DNA of 64,000 nt from Flavobacterium terrae (GCF_900142035.1 NZ_FQZI01000003.1:62001-126000), one strand, 5' to 3'; counted from the stretch's first letter, positions 43,948 through 49,919 are shown. Notes: generated by a model from the letters alone, not told the origin. A program made the numbers and translations.

Positions 43948-44223
43948 ATGTCAAAATCAAAAACTTTCGAGAATGTTACTCCCGCTATTTGGGAATGTGT
44001 TAAAGCAACAAGTCTTAAAGAACATGGAACAGTTTATGCACCTCCAGGCGCTAATCAAGGAACAGCAACTACAAATTCAATTGTTGGAGATGTAGTCTTA
44101 AATTTTACTTTCAATCCAACAAACAATACTGTTGATTATACAATTACTAAAAAGCCTGGAATTGTATCTGAAAATCAAATTTGGAGTGGAATTTCAAGTA
44201 CTATTAAAGGTTGTTCCAAGTAA
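43948..44223 (+). CDS. Small hypothetical protein, last gene of the RHS/terpenoid operon
   Basis: The 91-residue protein has no signal peptide and no recognised family. It starts MSKSKTFENVTPAIWECVKA and has a beta-rich middle (DVVLNFTFNPTNNTVDYTITK) and a final IWSGISSTIKGCSK. The two cysteines (about 17 and 89) could form a disulfide. It lies 19 nt after the flavoprotein gene. Candidate roles are immunity, carrier or binding protein; none can be shown. Confidence 0.6.
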   Translation: MSKSKTFENVTPAIWECVKATSLKEHGTVYAPPGANQGTATTNSIVGDVVLNFTFNPTNNTVDYTITKKPGIVSENQIWSGISSTIKGCSK

Positions 44224-44231
44224 TTTAATTT

Positions 44232-44255
44232 AGTATAAAATATTTTATACTTTTG
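44232..44255 (+). promoter_or_regulatory. Palindrome-embedded promoter of a small transcription unit
   Basis: AGTATAAAAT/ATTTTATACT is a perfect 20-nt palindrome at 44232-44251. It overlaps a TACTTTTG (TAnnTTTG) box at 44248-44255, eight nt before an ATG. The palindrome could be an operator or terminate the upstream operon. Confidence 0.5.
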
Positions 44256-44262
44256 CATAGTA

Positions 44263-44388
44263 ATGAAAATGACAAAACAACATATAGCATTAGAAAATAA
44301 ATCTCAATCTCTAAGAGGTCGAGATAGTTTCCCTATGTCAAAAAATGGATGTTTTGTACTAAGTAATACAATGTTTATACGATTTTAA
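44263..44388 (+). CDS. Small ORF (41 residues) between the RHS operon and the tRNA array
   Basis: The ORF reads MKMTKQHIALENKSQSLRGR, then DSFPMSKNGCFVLSNTMFIRF. It has a near-ideal promoter directly upstream and a terminator shortly after (44413-44444), so a transcript of about 180 nt is expected. Whether the RNA or the peptide matters cannot be decided by eye. No family recognised. Confidence 0.35.
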   Translation: MKMTKQHIALENKSQSLRGRDSFPMSKNGCFVLSNTMFIRF

Positions 44389-44412
44389 ACTATAAATAGT
44401 AACAATAATAGC

Positions 44413-44444
44413 AAAGCGTCCTTCCAAAAAGGGCGCTTTTTTTT
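44413..44444 (+). terminator. Terminator of the first small unit
   Basis: AAAGCG-T-CC pairs with GG-G-CGCTTT around a TTCCAAAAA loop, followed by eight T's. Confidence 0.8.
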
Positions 44445-44697
44445 GTTTTTATAGAAATTTTTAAACAAAAAAATCAATCAATTGAATAGAAAAAAAGATC
44501 ATAAATTAAATTTTTAGAAAAAAATAAAAAAATGTTTAATGCATAACCAAAATAGAATTTAAATAACCTTGAAAGTTAATCGAATGAGAGACAGTCATTT
44601 GACAAAATAGAGAGTATCCGTTGTAAACGGACAGGATTTTTACTGCCTGAATTTTATTTTAACTTACTGATAATCAATAATTTATTTTTAAAAAATA

Positions 44698-44730
44698 TTT
44701 GGAAGTTATTTTTTTTTGACTTTATCTTTG
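44698..44730 (+). promoter_or_regulatory. Promoter of the second small unit
   Basis: TTTG (44698-44701), 21 nt, then TATCTTTG (44723-44730): a consensus Bacteroidetes promoter, with an ATG 12 nt after the box. Confidence 0.65.
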
Positions 44731-44741
44731 CCATCGAAATA

Positions 44742-44915
44742 ATGACTGAAAACAATCAGACAAAACATTTAAATAAAAATATAATGAAAGTACAATTTCA
44801 ACATAAAGCACAATTAAGAAATGATCTAGTAATAACTAGACAAGATTTTCGCTCACTGCCGAGTGTGGATTACTATTGTACAATCAAGGGTGTAAATATT
44901 AGCAGGCATATATAA
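44742..44915 (+). CDS. Small ORF (57 residues) upstream of the tRNA array
   Basis: The ORF begins MTENNQTKHLNKNIMKVQFQ and ends IKGVNISRHI. It lies behind a consensus promoter and is followed by a terminator at 44941-44963, so it is a self-contained transcript of about 230 nt. It shows no similarity to the 41-residue neighbour that I can see beyond the same promoter/terminator layout. It may be a peptide gene or a small RNA. Confidence 0.4.
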   Translation: MTENNQTKHLNKNIMKVQFQHKAQLRNDLVITRQDFRSLPSVDYYCTIKGVNISRHI

Positions 44916-44940
44916 TTATATATAGCAATTAGTATAACAG

Positions 44941-44963
44941 GCACCCACTAGGGTGCTTTTTTT
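44941..44963 (+). terminator. Terminator of the second small unit
   Basis: GCACCC pairs with GGGTGC around ACTA, followed by seven T's. Confidence 0.9.
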
Positions 44964-45046
44964 ATGCCCAAAAAATAGGAGAGTAGGGTTTATTTATCAA
45001 TAACCATTAGTTATGTAAAGTGTTCAATTTTCTTACTCTCTTTTAA

Positions 45047-45120
45047 GATCTAATAGCTCAACTGGATAGAGTATTCGCCTACGAAGCGAAGGGTTTCAGG
45101 TTCGAATCCTGATTGGATCA
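45047..45120 (+). tRNA. tRNA-Arg(ACG)
   Basis: Acceptor GATCTAA/TTGGATC (one G-T), D arm GCTC/GAGT, anticodon stem TTCGC/GCGAA with loop CTACGAA, T arm TCAGG/CCTGA with loop TTCGAAT, discriminator A. CCA is not encoded. First member of the array. Confidence 0.9.
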
Positions 45121-45128
45121 CAAAATAA

Positions 45129-45200
45129 GGTTCTATAATTCAATGGATAGAATGGCTGTCTTCTAAACAGCAGATACAAGTTCGAATCTTGTTAGAACCT
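45129..45200 (+). tRNA. tRNA-Arg(TCT)
   Basis: Acceptor GGTTCTA/TAGAACC is perfect, D stem ATTC/GAAT, anticodon stem GCTGT/ACAGC with loop CTTCTAA, T arm ACAAG/CTTGT with TTCGAAT. The discriminator is T, which is unusual. Eight nt after the previous tRNA. Confidence 0.88.
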
Positions 45201-45227
45201 CATATAAAGTTCTTTAGAAAGGGAACT

Positions 45228-45299
45228 GGCTCATTGTGGTAAAGGTTAACCTTCCCGACTGTCTCTCGGGAGCTACGAGTTCGATTCTCGTATGAGCCG
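45228..45299 (+). tRNA. tRNA-Asp(GTC), divergent
   Basis: Acceptor GGCTCAT/ATGAGCC, anticodon stem CCCGA/TCGGG with loop CTGTCTC, T arm ACGAG/CTCGT with TTCGATT. The D stem is only GGT/ACC, and position 37 is T where tRNAs have a purine, so decoding quality is doubtful. Confidence 0.82.
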
Positions 45300-45305
45300 C
45301 TAAAT

Positions 45306-45378
45306 GGTGTTTTTAGTTTAATGGGTAAAACCTCAGAGTGTGAATCTGAAGAACAGGGTTCGAATCCCGAAAACACCC
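45306..45378 (+). tRNA. tRNA-His(GTG), divergent
   Basis: Acceptor GGTGTTT/AAACACC, which can also be read as G-1 with GTGTTTT/AAAACAC and C73 as in His tRNAs; D stem GTTT/AAAC; anticodon stem TCAGA/TCTGA with loop GTGTGAA. The T stem CAGGG/CCCGA has only three good pairs. Confidence 0.8.
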
Positions 45379-45383
45379 TAACA

Positions 45384-45457
45384 CTGGGAAGATAACGATT
45401 GGTTGTTTGTCCTGCATTGGAGGCAGGAGGTTGCAGGTTCGAGCCCTGCTTCCCAGA
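45384..45457 (+). tRNA. tRNA-Pro(TGG), divergent
   Basis: Acceptor CTGGGAA/TTCCCAG, anticodon stem CCTGC/GCAGG with loop ATTGGAG, T arm GCAGG/CCTGC with TTCGAGC. T8 is replaced by G and the D stem has three pairs (AAC/GTT). Confidence 0.82.
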
Positions 45458-45472
45458 CATTTGATAATAAGA

Positions 45473-45565
45473 GGAGGATTGCCAGTGGCAGTAAGGTATA
45501 AAATGAATTGACAAATGATTTTCATTCTATATCTGATTCGATTCACTTAGTATAGGTTGGTACTC
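45473..45565 (+). pseudogene. Possible class II tRNA remnant
   Basis: GGAGGATTGCCAGTGGC at the start resembles the 5' part of a Ser or Tyr tRNA, and TGATTCGATTCA near 45530-45541 resembles a T arm. No matching acceptor 3' strand or intact anticodon stem can be found, so it is either strongly decayed or not a tRNA. Confidence 0.25.
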
Positions 45566-45580
45566 TATTTAAAAATAAAA

Positions 45581-45655
45581 TTGATTTGTGATGTAATTGG
45601 TTAGCATAAGAGACTTTGACTCTCTTTGTTTAGGTTCGAGTCCTAACAAATCAAC
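45581..45655 (+). tRNA. tRNA-Gln(TTG)
   Basis: Acceptor TTGATTT/AAATCAA with T1-A72 as in Gln tRNAs, D stem ATG/CAT, anticodon stem AGAGA/TCTCT with loop CTTTGAC, T arm TTAGG/CCTAA with TTCGAGT. Position 8 is G. Confidence 0.82.
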
Positions 45656-45659
45656 AATT

Positions 45660-45784
45660 GCAGGAATGGCGAAATGGTAAACGCGTCAGATTTAGAATCT
45701 GAATTTTGAGAATTTGAAATGCTTTGCATTCGTGAACACCTTTAAAAATCTATTTAAAAAAGGTGAACAATCTCTCTTTCCGTA
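45660..45784 (+). tRNA. tRNA-Leu(TAG)-like with an insertion in the T loop
   Basis: The 5' half is a good Leu tRNA: acceptor GCAGGAA, TG, GCGAAATGGTAAACGC, anticodon stem TCAGA/TCTGA with loop TTTAGAA. The T stem GAGA pairs with TCTC about 60 nt later, and the acceptor 3' strand TTTCCGT pairs with two wobbles and one mismatch. The inserted part folds into two hairpins (AATGC/GCATT and CACCTTT/AAAGGTG). Confidence 0.5.
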
Positions 45785-45788
45785 CAAT

Positions 45789-45861
45789 GGATTAGTGGCG
45801 TACATGGTGTGCACGCCTGTCTGAAGAACAGGAGGTATTCGTTCGAGTCGAATCTAGTCCA
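45789..45861 (+). tRNA. tRNA-Phe(GAA), divergent
   Basis: Acceptor GGATTAG/CTAGTCC (one G-T), anticodon stem CCTGT/ACAGG with loop CTGAAGA, T arm ATTCG/CGAAT with TTCGAGT. The D arm (GCGT...ACG) runs straight into the anticodon stem, with one or two positions missing. Confidence 0.82.
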
Positions 45862-45890
45862 CAAGAGTAATAACAATTAAATTAATAATT

Positions 45891-46214
45891 ATGAGACCAG
45901 ACATTTTAAAAAGGTTTTTAACGAACACCGATGAGACAGGAAGATTTATTATGAAATCCCGTATAACTGGCATCACGTATTTTGTTGAGCCAATTTACAA
46001 TGGCAAAACACCTGCCTGGGGCGACGTTGATCCAGCCACTAAGAAGTTAACAGGTAATTATGGCTCAAAATACACAGGTGCAGTGACTAAAAAGGAATCG
46101 CTTATTACCGAAGAAAACGGATTTAAAAATATAGGATTTTTCAAAGGTAGTCCTTTTGGAGCGATTGATGTTAGAGATAAAGAACATCAACTTAAGATGG
46201 GAATTATCGAATAA
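45891..46214 (+). CDS. Small hypothetical protein between the tRNA array and the RNA ligase
   Basis: The 107-residue soluble protein starts MRPDILKRFLTNTDETGRFI. Aromatic, Gly- and Lys-rich strands follow (SRITGITYFVEPIYNGKTPAWGD, NYGSKYTGAVTKKESLI, FKNIGFFKGSPFGAIDVRD). The pattern could be a small RNA-binding beta barrel, but I do not recognise a family. It starts 29 nt after tRNA-Phe and ends 55 nt before the ligase gene, so it is probably in the same transcript as both. Confidence 0.7.
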   Translation: MRPDILKRFLTNTDETGRFIMKSRITGITYFVEPIYNGKTPAWGDVDPATKKLTGNYGSKYTGAVTKKESLITEENGFKNIGFFKGSPFGAIDVRDKEHQLKMGIIE

Positions 46215-46269
46215 AAAAATCAATTCATCTATCAGGTTTTAAATACTTGATAGTTTAAAAAAAGAAAAC

Positions 46270-47280
46270 ATGGAATTTAGAAAATACAACTCAATAGAAA
46301 ATACGTACCAAAAAACAGTTTTGGAACAAATTATCAAACACGAATTTGATGCGGTAGAATATGTCGTGCAAGAAAAAGTACACGGTGCCAACTTTGCTTT
46401 TTATACCAATGATATCCAAGTGAAAATAGCTAAACGTTCAGATTTTATTGAAGAAAACGATACGTTTTATAACGCTCATAAAGTAGCTCAAAAATACCAT
46501 GCAAAAGTAAAGTCATTATTTTATGAAGTAAAAGAATTATTTCCAAATGTACAGTTTATTGCAGTCTTTGGTGAATTGTTTGGAGGTCATTACAACCATC
46601 CAGAAGTACCAACTGTTCAAGGCGCAATTAAGGTTCAAAAAGGTATTCATTACAGTCCAGAAAATGATTTTTACGCTTTTGATATTAAAGTGGACAATTC
46701 ACACTATTTGAATGTTGACTTAGCTAATAAATTGTTTGAAAAAACAGACTTTTTCTATGCAAAGACCTTATTTAAAGGTAGTTTGGCTGATTGTTTGAAA
46801 TACCCAAATGACTTTAATAGTTTAATTCCAGAATGGTTAGACTTACCTACTTTGGAAACCAACATTGTAGAAGGCGTGATTATTAGACCAGTTGAGGCTT
46901 TATTCTTTGGTAATGGAAGTCGTGTTTTGTTAAAAAACAAAAACGAAAAATGGGCTGAAAAAGCAAAATGTGATAAGTCTAAAAAAGATCTTGCACTAGT
47001 TGATTTCCCAATAGAGGCCAAACCCGTTTGGTCAAAGATTAAGGATTATGTAACCGTAAACCGTTTGTACAATGTATTGAGCAAAGAGGGCGAATTTTAC
47101 CCAAAAATCATTGGCAAGTTAACGGGTTGGATGTCTCAAGATGTAATTAACGATTTCAAAAAAGAAAATCCTTCAGAGTTGGATACTTTGGAAAAGGAAA
47201 GTCAGAGAGCCATTAACAAACGATTAAACACAATGGTTATTAAGTTAATCAAAGAGGAATTTATGACTTTTGAAGTGTAA
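46270..47280 (+). CDS. Rnl2-type RNA ligase
   Basis: The 336-residue protein matches T4 RNA ligase 2 in length and motif order: motif I EKVHGAN with nucleophile Lys36, VKIAKRSDFI downstream, motif IIIa VFGELFGGHY (about residues 99-108), motif IV VEGVIIRP (about 204-211) and motif V VLLKNKNEKW (about 219-228); a helical C-terminal domain follows. Rnl2 enzymes seal nicks with 3'-OH/5'-phosphate ends in duplex RNA, using ATP. RtcB seals a different end chemistry, so the genome has both routes. It sits directly downstream of the tRNA array, which suggests tRNAs as substrates. Operator site 4 begins 7 nt after its stop. Confidence 0.93.
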   Translation: MEFRKYNSIENTYQKTVLEQIIKHEFDAVEYVVQEKVHGANFAFYTNDIQVKIAKRSDFIEENDTFYNAHKVAQKYHAKVKSLFYEVKELFPNVQFIAVFGELFGGHYNHPEVPTVQGAIKVQKGIHYSPENDFYAFDIKVDNSHYLNVDLANKLFEKTDFFYAKTLFKGSLADCLKYPNDFNSLIPEWLDLPTLETNIVEGVIIRPVEALFFGNGSRVLLKNKNEKWAEKAKCDKSKKDLALVDFPIEAKPVWSKIKDYVTVNRLYNVLSKEGEFYPKIIGKLTGWMSQDVINDFKKENPSELDTLEKESQRAINKRLNTMVIKLIKEEFMTFEV

Positions 47281-47286
47281 TTTACA

Positions 47287-47326
47287 TACTGCGTAAATTA
47301 ATTGCGCAGTATGTTTTGAATCTTTG
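47287..47326 (+). promoter_or_regulatory. RNA-repair operator site 4 and promoter of the tRNA-like/slipin unit
   Basis: TGCGTAA-ATTAA-TTGCGCA (47290-47308) is the same palindrome with one mismatch, and here the outer arms extend to TACTGCG/CGCAGTA (47287-47311). TTTG follows at 47323-47326, 21 nt from the TTG of the right arm. Transcription should start near 47333. Confidence 0.72.
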
Positions 47327-47419
47327 TTCAAGAAAAATAAGTTCATTGAATTATAAAATATCAAACAAGTCCTGTTGGGTGTTTCTGTATAGCACTTATG
47401 TAGTGAGGGTTACGCAAAA

Positions 47420-47516
47420 GGCGTGTTACAACTTACTATGCAACTTGATTTGATGGTTTTAGGTTATTTCCAAAAAATAATCACCAAGTACGCAGGTTCG
47501 AATCCTGCTATGCCGT
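47420..47516 (+). pseudogene. Degenerate tRNA-like element 1 (Leu(CAA)-like)
   Basis: The T arm GCAGG/CCTGC with TTCGAAT is perfect. The acceptor can pair GGCGTG/TATGCC with two wobbles. The anticodon arm TTATT/AATAA has loop TCCAAAA, so the invariant U33 is C. The D arm is not recognisable. Confidence 0.5.
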
Positions 47517-47518
47517 TA

Positions 47519-47601
47519 AGGCGTATGGCGGAGTGGTTAAACGCGCAAGATTAGGGATCTTGTTACTATTTGAAAGCATCGGTTCGAGTCCGATATGCAA
47601 T
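47519..47601 (+). pseudogene. Degenerate tRNA-like element 2 (class II body, AGG anticodon)
   Basis: TGGCGGAGTGGTTAAACGCGC is a class II (Leu/Ser) D region, anticodon stem CAAGA/TCTTG is perfect with loop TTAGGGA (AGG, a Pro anticodon), and the T arm ATCGG/CCGAT with TTCGAGT is perfect. Its own acceptor has only GCGTA/TATGC. Confidence 0.55.
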
Positions 47602-47606
47602 TTCCA

Positions 47607-47680
47607 TTTGCATTAGCTCAGTTGGTTAGAGCACTACACTGTTAATGTAGCTTTTATTGAAAGAGTTGAGTCTCTCTTTA
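47607..47680 (+). pseudogene. Degenerate tRNA-like element 3 (Asn(GTT)-like)
   Basis: The 5' half is a textbook Asn tRNA: TTTGCAT, TA, GCTC-AGTTGGTTA-GAGC, anticodon stem CTACA/TGTAG with loop CTGTTAA. The T arm AAAGAG/CTCTTT has loop TTGAGTCT, lacking the conserved TTC. No acceptor 3' strand follows. Confidence 0.55.
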
Positions 47681-47983
47681 AAAAGATTCACCAAAAAGAT
47701 TGAAAACGTAAGGAACTTTTCGGGTTTTATTAACAGATTCATTTTGTTTCGGCAAAATAATTCTTGACATAAAACACTCCTGAAAAAGCCTGAAAAAAGA
47801 AGCTGTTTGTAAAACTATTTCTTTGCTTTCGCATTTGATTGTTTCGACTTTGATTTAATAAAAGGAGAAATAAGATATAATGTAAAACCATTTTTATACT
47901 TCTATAAACTCACTTTTATCCGTTTTTGAAAGAGCGATAAAGGGACTTACGTTTTTTTAAAAAAGAAATTAAAAATTTAAGAT
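47681..47983. other. Leader region between the tRNA-like elements and slipin
   Basis: About 300 nt without an ORF. No terminator is seen, so transcription from the 47287-47326 promoter could continue into the slipin gene and give a leader of about 650 nt. A short ACGTTTTTTTAAAAAAG inverted repeat lies close to the start codon. Confidence 0.4.
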
Positions 47984-49285
47984 ATGTTGAAAAGAATTAC
48001 AATAGAAACTTTCCAAGTTGGTTTGGTTTTTAAAGAGAAGAAATTGATTCGGGTTTTGACCGAAGGTACATACATTTTGTTTGGCAATAATAAAGATATT
48101 GAATACTTCTCAATGAAGGAAGCTTTCAAACCAAACCAAGATTTAGATGTATTGTTGAAAAATGAAACATTGGCTGGAATGTTACAAGTTGTTGAAGTCC
48201 CAGAATATCAAGTTGCATTAAAGTTTGTGAATAAATCGTTTAAAGAAGTATTGACAGCTGGTAAATATGCTTTTTGGAAAAATGTTGATGATATTCAGTT
48301 TTCATTTGCTAATATGACCATTCAGTTTATGCCACCAACTAACTTGGATATTATGTTGCAAAATGAAACTTTAGCAACTATGTTGGATGTAATTGAAGTA
48401 GCAGATAATGAAATTGCTTTGCAATATGTAAATGGAAATTTTAAAGAAATATACACAGCTGGTCGTTATGCGTTTTGGAAAGGAGTTTTGAATTATAAGT
48501 TTGTTACTATCGATTTGAATGATTTGAATATTTCAGAAGCAATTGATAAATCTATATTGGAATACCCAAAATTAAAAGCATTTGTGAGACGCTATGAAGT
48601 ATTGAACTATGAAAAAGGTTTGTTATTTATTAATGGTGAGTTTATCAAAATAGTTGAGCCTGGTGTTTATAACTTTTGGAATAATGCAAATCGAGTAGAG
48701 ATTAAAGCTGCCGATTTAAGACAACAGCAAATGGAAATTTCAGGTCAAGAATTGTTGACTAAGGATAAAGCCAATTTACGTATCAACTTTTTTGTTAAAT
48801 ACCAAGTAACTGACATTCAAAAAGCGTTAACAGAAAATAAAGATTACGAGAAACAATTGTACATCTTGATGCAATTGGCATTAAGAGCTTATGTTGGCGG
48901 ATTTACTTTAGATGAATTGTTGACCAAAAAAGATGATATCGCTCAAGCTATTTTAGCTGAAACTAAAGTTAAAGTTGCACAATTAGGTGTAGAAGTTTTT
49001 GACGCTGGTATAAGAGATATTATTTTGCCTGGTGATATGAAAGAAATCATGAACCAAGTTTTGGTAGCTGAGAAAAAGGCGCAAGCTAATACCATTATGC
49101 GACGTGAGGAAACAGCTTCGATGAGAAGTATGTTGAATACTGCCAAATTGATGGAAGAAAACGAAATGTTGTGGAAATTGAAAGAAATGGAATATGTTGA
49201 AAAAATCGCTGATCGTATTGGTGAAATTACCATTTCAGGAAGTGGAAACATTATTGGACAGTTGAAAGAAATTTTCGTCAAATAA
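47984..49285 (+). CDS. Slipin / band-7 family protein with N-terminal repeats
   Basis: The 433-residue protein has three to four copies of a unit of about 90 residues in its first half (VVEVPEYQVALKFVNKSFKEVLTAGKYAFW, VIEVADNEIALQYVNGNFKEIYTAGRYAFW, VLNYEKGLLFINGEFIKIVEPGVYNFW). A band-7/SPFH core follows (about 235-360: ELLTKDKANLRINFFVKYQVTDIQKAL, GVEVFDAGIRDIILPGDMKEIMNQV) and a helical EKKAQANTIMRREETASMRSML tail. No membrane helix is seen. Slipins occur in RNA-repair operons with RtcB, Ro proteins and tRNA-like RNAs in other bacteria. It is followed by a terminator and lies behind operator site 4. Confidence 0.85.
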   Translation: MLKRITIETFQVGLVFKEKKLIRVLTEGTYILFGNNKDIEYFSMKEAFKPNQDLDVLLKNETLAGMLQVVEVPEYQVALKFVNKSFKEVLTAGKYAFWKNVDDIQFSFANMTIQFMPPTNLDIMLQNETLATMLDVIEVADNEIALQYVNGNFKEIYTAGRYAFWKGVLNYKFVTIDLNDLNISEAIDKSILEYPKLKAFVRRYEVLNYEKGLLFINGEFIKIVEPGVYNFWNNANRVEIKAADLRQQQMEISGQELLTKDKANLRINFFVKYQVTDIQKALTENKDYEKQLYILMQLALRAYVGGFTLDELLTKKDDIAQAILAETKVKVAQLGVEVFDAGIRDIILPGDMKEIMNQVLVAEKKAQANTIMRREETASMRSMLNTAKLMEENEMLWKLKEMEYVEKIADRIGEITISGSGNIIGQLKEIFVK

Positions 49286-49291
49286 CTATGA

Positions 49292-49322
49292 AATAAAGAG
49301 CTATGCTAGATAGCTCTTTATT
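49292..49322 (+). terminator. Terminator of the slipin unit
   Basis: AATAAAGAGCTA (49292-49303) pairs perfectly with TAGCTCTTTATT (49311-49322). The flanking A/T runs allow termination in both directions. Confidence 0.88.
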
Positions 49323-49336
49323 ATTTTTTACGAATA

Positions 49337-49894
49337 TTAAACTTTTAATATTCCTCTAAAGCCTCTTGCTGCATAATAAGATTCTGCTCCATTATGATAT
49401 ACAAAGACCGCATCATATCTTCGATCACAAAACAAAGCACCTCCTAATTTTCGAATGCTTTCAGGTGTTTGAATCCAACTAGAAGTTTTTAAATCGAACT
49501 TGCCTAATTGCTGTAATTCACGATATTGGGTTTCGGTTAATACATCAATTCCTATTTCATCTGCTAAAGCTTCGACACTATTTTGTGGTTTATGTTCTTT
49601 TCTTGACTCTAAGGCCGAATGGTCGTAGCAAAGACTTCTTCTTCCTTTAGGACTTTCTACAGAACAATCACAAAAAATGTATTGATTAGTTTCAATGTCA
49701 AATCCAATTACATCAGGTTCGCCTCCAGTTTCTTCCATTAAATTTAAGGACCAAAGCTTTTCAGGATTTGCATTTAGTTTTTTTAGAATTTCATTCCATT
49801 GTAAATTTTTGTGGCGTGTAGTGTTGTCCTCAAATCTTCTTTCTAAAATACTTAAGATATTTTGTTCTTGAGAAACAGATAATGCTTTATTCAT
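49337..49894 (-). CDS. DUF4256 family protein
   Basis: The 185-residue protein has the DUF4256 pattern: ILERRFEDNTTRHKNLQWNEI, TGGEPDVIGFD, FCDCSVESPKGRRSLCYDHSALESRKEHKPQNS and GGALFCDRRYDAVFVYHNGAESYYAARGFRG. The function of the family is not established. Soluble, no signal peptide. It is 25 nt downstream of the OsmC gene on the same strand. Confidence 0.88.
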   Translation of the reverse strand: MNKALSVSQEQNILSILERRFEDNTTRHKNLQWNEILKKLNANPEKLWSLNLMEETGGEPDVIGFDIETNQYIFCDCSVESPKGRRSLCYDHSALESRKEHKPQNSVEALADEIGIDVLTETQYRELQQLGKFDLKTSSWIQTPESIRKLGGALFCDRRYDAVFVYHNGAESYYAARGFRGILKV

Positions 49895-49919
49895 CAGTAA
49901 ATTAAGTATATAATAAAAA

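Noticed and set aside
44573..44665. Possible tRNA-Tyr remnant bracketed by AAGTTAA/TTAACTT with a TCCG-TTGTAAA-CGGA hairpin
   Set aside because: No T arm, no D-loop GG and about 14 extra bases before the anticodon-like hairpin; more likely a chance fold or an unrelated structure.
45200..45546. Minus-strand reading frames of 77 and 104 codons
   Set aside because: They run antisense through the Asp, His and Pro tRNA genes, and have no coding character or promoter.
47420..47680. True circularly permuted tRNA genes
   Set aside because: Junction acceptors pair, but the anticodon-stem halves of the combined units (for example CTACA with TCTTG) do not pair, so no functional permuted tRNA results.
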